From assembly GCA_015680905.1 (NCBI GenBank), contig CM027385.1:16374501-16438500 (forward strand): DNA of 64,000 nt, written 5' to 3'. The notes below the pieces were generated by a model. It did not search any database. It was given only the letters and a program-made list of their open reading frames with translations, and had not been told where the DNA came from. The stretch comes from Coptis chinensis. Its lineage: Eukaryota; Streptophyta; Magnoliopsida; Ranunculales; Ranunculaceae. Shown here one piece after another: positions 58,341 through 64,000 of this stretch. Position 1 is the stretch's first letter. Every line of letters begins with the position of its first letter. The position numbers were made by a program, and so were the translations under genes.

Positions 58341-59301
58341 AGTCGTAGCAACTTGGAATTTTTAATTGAAAACTCGTTTAGTATTTTATGGGTCCTGTAT
58401 TGGGCAGCCACCGAATTTGATCGGGCAGCCTCCAGCCCAAGCCCAACTACAAAGTCCAACCGAAATAGCCCAATACCACCTCAACACATACTGGTTACCT
58501 ATTGTTTTGTAACTGCTCTAACCGGTCATCTCTCGCAATTTCTCACCAAAAAAACACTCAAACCAAAACCCAAAACAAAATTTGAGTTTGAGTTTGAATT
58601 GATTGTGGATATTGTTGTTAACACTCATTGTGGACATTGTGTTTGGGCGCATTGTGGAGATTGAGAGTTGAGGGAGTTCGGTTGAATACTCAAGAGATTT
58701 GAGTTTATTGAATAGTGTAGTTGTGCATTACAAACAAGAATTACAAACAAGAATAGTTTCGTTGGTGCAAACAACCATTTCTCCAGTTTCGAATAATAAT
58801 TTTGGTGAGTGTACAATTTTATTTATTTTCTTTTTGATTCAACTCTAGTTCTCTCAATTTTTTGTGTATATTGTTGAATAATTATGGTTGTTATTGTTAT
58901 TTTGATTACTCGCAATGTTTTGTTGTTATTTTGGTGAGTGTAAGGTTGTTTGGAAGTACTAAACCGAATTATTGTTTTTGTTTGAAAAAACCCCAAACGA
59001 CCAAGTGAGGTCGTTTGAATATGGCCCAAACATGCAGGGTCGTTTGAATGTCATTGTTTTTTGTTTTTTGTTTTGAATATTCTTTGTACATTAGTTGTAT
59101 GAGTTAATACAAGATTTTAAGTTATTTGAATTGTGCATGGAAGGATCGTTTTGAATGATTTGAGAGTTATGTTGAGTGTTTGAAGCTAGGTTACATGGAC
59201 ACACTATATTTTGAAAAAAATTTGAGACGAATTATCCGATTTGATTTAGATTTGATTAAACTTATTATAGTTACTAATACTTGTTTTATTTTTCTTTGTA
59301 G
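58340..59301 (+). promoter_or_regulatory. Likely promoter, non-coding first exon and 5' UTR intron of the PMD locus
   Basis: A GTGAGTG donor follows TTTTG at 58804 (a second, similar one lies at 58933), and TTTTCTTTGTAG ends at 59301, two bases before ATG 59304. This fits a leader exon with a 5' UTR intron. Part of it (58990-59050) holds the AAACGAC-type repeats that also flank the gene on the right. Confidence 0.45.
58990..59050. repeat. Left AAACGAC/GTCGTTT subterminal repeats
   Basis: Three copies in about 60 bp: CCAAACGACC, GGTCGTTTGAATATGGCCC and GGGTCGTTTGAATG. They match the array at 62183-62405 to the right of the PMD locus. Confidence 0.65.
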
Positions 59302-59303
59302 CA

Positions 59304-61801
59304 ATGGGTCCTCGATCAAAGAATGTAGCTAAATCTACATTCAAGGGTGTACAGAAGTTGTTTGGTGGCGGCGGTTTCTCTTTGGGTCGCGGTGACGCGC
59401 CTGAGCATGAGAAAAAGAGAGATAGGAGGTCGAAAACATCAGCTTCAATCCGTAGAGGCGATAGAAAAGCAGATGATGTTGATCCTACTAATGTAGGTGA
59501 TGTAGAAGGAGAGAAGAATAAAAAAAAGGGAGTTGGCACTTCGGCCTTAGTGCGTAGAGGGGACCACAAAGAGGTTGTTCCGAGTAATGTAGATACTGAG
59601 AGTGATAGTGAAATTGAGAGTGAGGATGATATTAATGTAGAAAAATATTTAGATGATGTAGATCAAGATTTAGATGTAGATGTAAATGTAGCAATGGATC
59701 GTGGAAAGAGTGTAGTTGAAAATGATGGGGATGACTTAGGTGAGGATGAAAATGATGGGGAAGAGTCTAGTGATGAAAAGGATGACGATGATGAGGAGGA
59801 TGATGGTTTGGAAGAATTGATGGAAGTTCTAGTACCGGTGGAAGTCAAAGCACCTCCAGTGGGAGATTATGTGAGAAAATCCAAAGATGATTTGGAGTAC
59901 ACACGATGTGTATATGGTGGTGGCCCTACTAAGTTAGAGTTTCTATATGACTATGCGGTGCATGTGGCTCGCGATGTTTGGGAAAAGAAGGTATTATCAT
60001 AGACTTAGTATCTTGATTTTCCTTTGACTTTACAAAACCTCTTGCTTTTTCTCATTGAGTCTTTGTTGTTTCAGCCGGAAAGCAGAGTGTTGAAATATGT
60101 TCCGCATCTATCCAAGTTAAGTCAATGGGATGTCAGGAATGAGTTCAAAAACTTTCCCAGATTTGAAAGAGAGCTTAAGAGGATTGGGTTTTATGATATC
60201 GTATTTGGGTATTACAACCATCATGATCCGCCGTTGATCTCTGTGATTGTGGAGAGGTGGCATCCAGAGACCAACACCTTCCATATGCCATGGGGGGGAA
60301 TGACTGTGACTTTGGATGATGTCTCCCAAATCCTAGGCATCTCGATTAGAGGCAAAGCAGTGCGAGGGAACACGGAGTTGAGCCATGAACAATCGGAGAA
60401 TCTCCTACATCGTGCTCTGGGTATCTCACTGCCTCTGATTAAGGCAGAGATGGAAGCGAACCGGTTCATTTCAAAGGTAAGGCTAGAATTCCTGTGGAGC
60501 CAGTTTGCTAGGAAGGTCCACGATAAGGATAAAAATGGGAAGACAAAGAGGAAGGTGTCGACTTTGACGGAGGTACAGCGGGCTGTAAGAGCTTATCTAC
60601 TATTTTTCTTTGGATGTACCCTCTTCACTAACAAGTTTGGGACTGGAGTGCCTATTTATTATTTGAGGTTGTTGCTGAAATTCAGTGATTATGCATGGGG
60701 TGCAACAATTTTGGCCTTTTTGTATAGAGGACTTGGGACGGCCGCGTGTGCAAAGGTGAAAGGTGTTTCAGGCTTCTTGACTCTTCTACATGTAAAACTT
60801 AAGTATTTTGCGGATTTTTTTTTAATGTTAATGGTAGGTAATTATATTTTTTTTATAAGAATGTTAACTGTGTGTGTATATATCTAGGTGTGGATCTATG
60901 AGTACTTCCCGTTATTCAGGCATATCCCAAACTTGGAGTATAAGGTGTCTGAGTCGCGTGTGCTTAGACACACAGTTACCGCTCTGCACTATGAAGACAC
61001 ATGTCATGCATTGTAGTATTAACGAGCGATACTTGATGATATGATGGTGTTCAATGTAAGTTTTCAGTTTGTTTCAATTTTTTTTTTTAGTAATTGATAA
61101 TTGGAATATGTGATTAATGACACACTTTATTTTGTTTAAGGTTGATTGGTGTCCATATGATAATGTCAGAGCTACACGTCCAGTCAATGACATTGCTTTT
61201 TTTGAGGGAGTGATATGCTTTTTTGACATTGTGGAGATTTACGCTGTTGTAAGGGTCATGCGTCAGTTAGGTTATCTGCAATTTATACCCGCAGATCCTC
61301 CAACACCAAATTGGATGACCAGGACTGTAGCCGGACGCGGTATGACGTGAGATGGACATTGACGACTGTTGGGCCTGTATATTGGGAGTCATGGCATAAT
61401 CACGTGACGATCCAACCCAACATTCGAGGACCCATATGTACTTATCCATGGGAGTGTCATCCAAACTACATGGAGTGGTATGTGAGACATTCACACATTC
61501 GATTGGTAAATCCTGAGCGGCTTCCTATTCATTTCTCCCTACAGACACTTCCCACTTGTGCACTAATTACGAGTGTTGCGATTTTCTAATTGTGTTTTGC
61601 TTATGCTCTTTTAAAACGGTAATTAATAATTATTTCACATTCTTATTTCGACAGAACAACGTCATCGATGAAATGAGTCACTTCTTAGAGAGAGGTCTGC
61701 AATTGGGTTGGAATAATATTCCCGAGGAAGCAAGGTCCGAGTTCCAGGAGGTGTACAACTTGACTAGGTGCAAGTACAATGGTGGGCGGTACAATTGTTG
61801 A
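59304..61801 (+). pseudogene. Plant mobile domain (PMD/MAIN-like) gene, decayed
   Basis: The exons by eye are 59304-59990, 60075-60791, 60888-61055, 61141 to about 61500 and 61655-61801. The N-terminal 229 residues are basic, then strongly D/E-rich (about residues 95-185). From exon 2 the plant mobile domain follows: RWHPETNTFHMPWGGMTVTL, DDVSQILGI, then VWIYEYFPLFRHIP and VDWCPYDN. Exon 3 carries two in-frame stops (TAG 61014 and TAA 61020), and the frame changes between about 61310 and 61345, so the copy is a pseudogene unless unusual splicing skips these. PMD proteins of the MAIN family maintain meristems and silencing in Arabidopsis, and PMDs also travel in plant transposons. The AAACGAC repeats on both sides favour a transposon-borne copy. 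Confidence 0.8.
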
Positions 61802-61859
61802 AGTTGATTTTTGAACATAGCTTCCTACTTTGATGTAATTGATGTATTTATCAATTTGA

Positions 61860-62145
61860 TGTATTTTGAATTGGAGTTTGATGTATTGGAATTGAATTTG
61901 ATGTGGAAATGAATTTGATGTATTGGAATTGAAGTTGATGTGGAGTTTGATGTATTGGAAATGAAAGTGGATGTGGAAATGAATTTGATGTATATGAATT
62001 TGGATGTTTGGTATATGAATTTTTGATGTTTGTTTGTGTTTGGAATATGAATTTGATGTTTTGAAAGTGGAATTTGTTTGTGTTTGGAATATGAATTTGA
62101 TGTTTTGAAAGTGAAATTTGTTTGTGTTTGGGATATGAAAGTGTT
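61860..62145. repeat. Tandem GAATTTGATGT repeats
   Basis: Directly after the PMD locus. Short units GAATTTGATGTATTGGAATT give way to about three units of 47 bp (GTTTGTGTTTGGAATATGAATTTGATG...). Long minus-strand open frames here are only a by-product of the repeat. Confidence 0.8.
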
Positions 62146-62182
62146 GTAAAAACAAAATGAAATTCTAATTTTTTTTTTGTCC

Positions 62183-62405
62183 AAACGACTTCGCCATGTT
62201 GTCCCCTTGAGTTCCCAAACAACCCAGCCATGTAGTCCCATTGAAAGCCCAAACGACTTACTCAGACCGTTTCATGGAGAAACCAAAGAGCTCTGTCTCA
62301 AACGACACCCCCACACAATTTGGTTCAAAGTTCAAACGACTTATTCAGATCGTTTGGGATCTCAAACGACCCATTCAGACCGCTTGGTTTGAAGCCTAAA
62401 CGACT
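62183..62405. repeat. Right AAACGAC array
   Basis: Six AAACGAC copies plus one variant (AAACAAC), several followed by TTA-TTCAGA-CGTTT-type sequence, spaced about 30-50 bp. They match the left copies at 58990-59050. Together they may be subterminal repeats of a DNA transposon carrying the PMD gene. Confidence 0.65.
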
Positions 62406-62760
62406 TGATCATAAATCAAATCAAATTAAATTACACTTGTTCCAAATTACATCAAAATATCATATCGACAACATTGAACAACTTAGTCGATCATTTGATT
62501 GCCACCCGAATCAACTTAGTCAATCACTCGATTTCCAAATAACATCAAAATCAAATAAAATCAAATAAAAGCCCAAACATTATTTCCAAATAACATCAAA
62601 ATGAAATCAAATTACACTTGTTCCAAATTACATCAAAATAACATGTCAAACATTATTTACAAATAGCATAAAAATAAAATCAAATTACACTTGTTCCAAA
62701 TTACATCAAAATATCATATCGGCAGCATTGAACAACTTATTCGATAACATGTACTGTTGG
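62406..62760. repeat. Three partial copies of a TTACACTTGTTCCAAATTAC repeat
   Basis: The segment ATTACACTTGTTCCAAATTA-CATCAAAATA recurs near 62430, 62605 and 62685, with a CATTGAACAACTTA part after two of them. Non-coding. Confidence 0.65.
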
Positions 62761-63208
62761 GTCTTCTAAACAGGAGGGAGTTCTTGTCTTGGTACTAATT
62801 TAATTACATCGCTGGGATTACGGCCCCAAAAACCTGTTTGGTTTAAAATAAAAATAGGAACAAAACAAGTAAAAAAATATATATCATTTTGTCTTTTCAC
62901 TTAGACAAGATTGTACAGCATACCAAAAGAGGGCCTTTTGACTCGTGAGCCCCATAAAAATTTTCAGTTCACTATGGATTAGGAAATTTTTAATCATTCT
63001 CCTTGTATTCAAAAAAGAAAATGGTTTGATCTTTTATGATTGGTCGTCTTGAACAATGTTGACGATCGTATTGAAAGAAGAACTTCGTTTCTTTGTGTTC
63101 TTTATAAATATAAATTTTTTTAATTCATAAAATAAAATATGGAGTTAATAAAATTTAATCTTTGTTGATACTTCTCAAGATAAATGTAAATATAAACATA
63201 TATTACAT
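62761..63208. other. Possible plastid-derived or intergenic DNA
   Basis: No gene seen. The part from about 62930 onward has the feel of plastid trnK-rps16 spacer (it lies upstream of rps16 exon 1 in the right order), but I cannot confirm the junction. Confidence 0.3.

Positions 63209-63296
<88 letters not shown>
63209..63296. repeat. (AT)n microsatellite
   Basis: About 40 AT/TA units with one small interruption near 63245. Confidence 0.9.
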
Positions 63297-63299
<3 letters not shown>

Positions 63300-63301
<2 letters not shown>

Positions 63302-64000
63302 GTATGTATTATTATGTACCCGATTGAGCCAATGATTATTCATGATTCCATATTGAATCAATTCCATACCGGTTCCAAACTAGGGGAATGTTATGGTAAA
63401 ATTTTGTTTAAAACGATGTGGTAGAAAGCAACATGCGACTTGAATGATATGATCGGTTGTGGATTCTTACATCCGCCATTTTTTTTTTCTAGGAATTATG
63501 AGGTGCTCTTGGCTCGACATAGTTTGTTCTGTTCTACTGCAACCCCCATTTGGGTTATGAGTTAAAATAAATAGTACAACGATGGAGCTCGAGCAGAAAG
63601 GATAAATTTATTTCTCAGAGGTAAGGATCTAGGGTTAATGTAAATCAATAAGTTGGAACAACTTCGTAAGCATATCTTCGATATAGAAATTGAAAAGATT
63701 CAATTCCAACAAGATCTCCTTTTTGGTTTGAAACTTTTGTTGGAATTGGGAAACCTATTTCGATCAAAAGTGTATTACACGGGAATCAATCGTTCATATG
63801 ATTCTTCGATAGTAAAGAAATCACAAAGGGTATGTTGCTGCCATTTTGAAATGATTAAGGATCACCGAAGTAATGTCTAAACCCAATAATTCAAAACAAA
63901 GATAAACGATCCCGGAACAAGAAAACGCCATTTTCAATTGTCTTAACAACATAATTTGAGCAGAAAAAGAATGGAATCAAAAAAATGGATTCTAATTCTA
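63300..64000 (+). other. Nuclear plastid DNA: rps16 upstream, exon 1 and intron start
   Basis: The order matches the plastid rps16 gene: a spacer ending in TTCCATACCGGTTCC, exon 1, then the group II intron with TTATGAGGTGCTCTTGGCTCG and CACCGAAGTAATGTCTAAAC blocks. The window ends before exon 2. The open frame at 63653-63880 is intron sequence, not a gene. It extends beyond the window. The left border is not fixed and may reach about 62930. Confidence 0.8.
63393..63432 (+). pseudogene. rps16: rps16 exon 1 (plastid ribosomal protein S16), nuclear copy
   Basis: Forty bases encode MVKFCLKRCGRKQ plus one base, the usual length of plastid rps16 exon 1 (typically MVKLRLKRCGRKQ). Two residues differ from the usual plastid form. 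The group II intron should begin GTGCGACT, and here it begins ATGCGACT, so a key 5' splice base has changed. This supports a nuclear, non-functional copy. Confidence 0.78.

Noticed and set aside
59663-59848. Minus-strand serine-rich frame
   Set aside because: It is the shadow of the D/E-rich stretch of the PMD gene on the other strand.
61685-62252. Three overlapping minus-strand frames rich in H, I, F and Q
   Set aside because: They are products of the GAATTTGATGT tandem repeat after the PMD locus.
63653-63880. Plus-strand frame of 75 residues near the window end
   Set aside because: It lies within the plastid rps16 group II intron and is not a gene.

Overview
The window is nuclear DNA of a flowering plant, most likely a eudicot. 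The evidence is a ten-exon gene for a GBF-interacting-protein-1-like protein (DUF1296), a plant mobile domain locus, plant LTR retrotransposons with the Athila/Tat-type primer site, a fossil plant pararetrovirus, a LINE, a tRNA-type SINE, several MITEs and a plastid rps16 fragment. I cannot name the species.

Layout. 1-12.6 kb is a mosaic of LTR elements of one family (called A) that carry gag and protease but no visible polymerase. It also holds plus-strand accessory reading frames and one solo LTR. 12.6-17.9 kb is another A LTR, split by a 3.9-kb solo LTR (family C) with a perfect CTAGC target duplication. 17.9-35.5 kb is a fossil of the Caulimoviridae on the minus strand. Its 7.1-kb unit is split by a 10.1-kb Athila-like element (family B, target duplication TGTAA). 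Element B is in turn split by a solo A LTR (target duplication TTCCT). 35.5-41.4 kb holds a MITE, a LINE RNase H relic, a second MITE, a 3-kb 5'-truncated LINE and four tandem units of about 285 bp.

43.6-57.5 kb is the one clearly intact host gene, a GBF-interacting protein 1-like gene encoding about 903 residues. Its long introns have absorbed two copies of one MITE with 8-bp target duplications in opposite orientation, a tRNA-derived SINE, a strong foldback and other repeats. 58.4-62.4 kb is a decayed plant mobile domain (PMD) gene flanked by AAACGAC repeats, so it may be the cargo of a transposon. From about 63.3 kb to the end is plastid-derived DNA: rps16 exon 1 and the start of its group II intron.

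The genes do not form a pathway. The window reads as a gene-poor, repeat-rich arm next to one conserved regulatory gene. The target duplications give a partial order of events: the pararetrovirus is older than element B, B is older than the solo A LTR inside it, and A LTR A3 is older than solo LTR C. Exon limits were placed by eye from GT-AG signals, reading phase and family knowledge. Repeat identities are estimates by eye.
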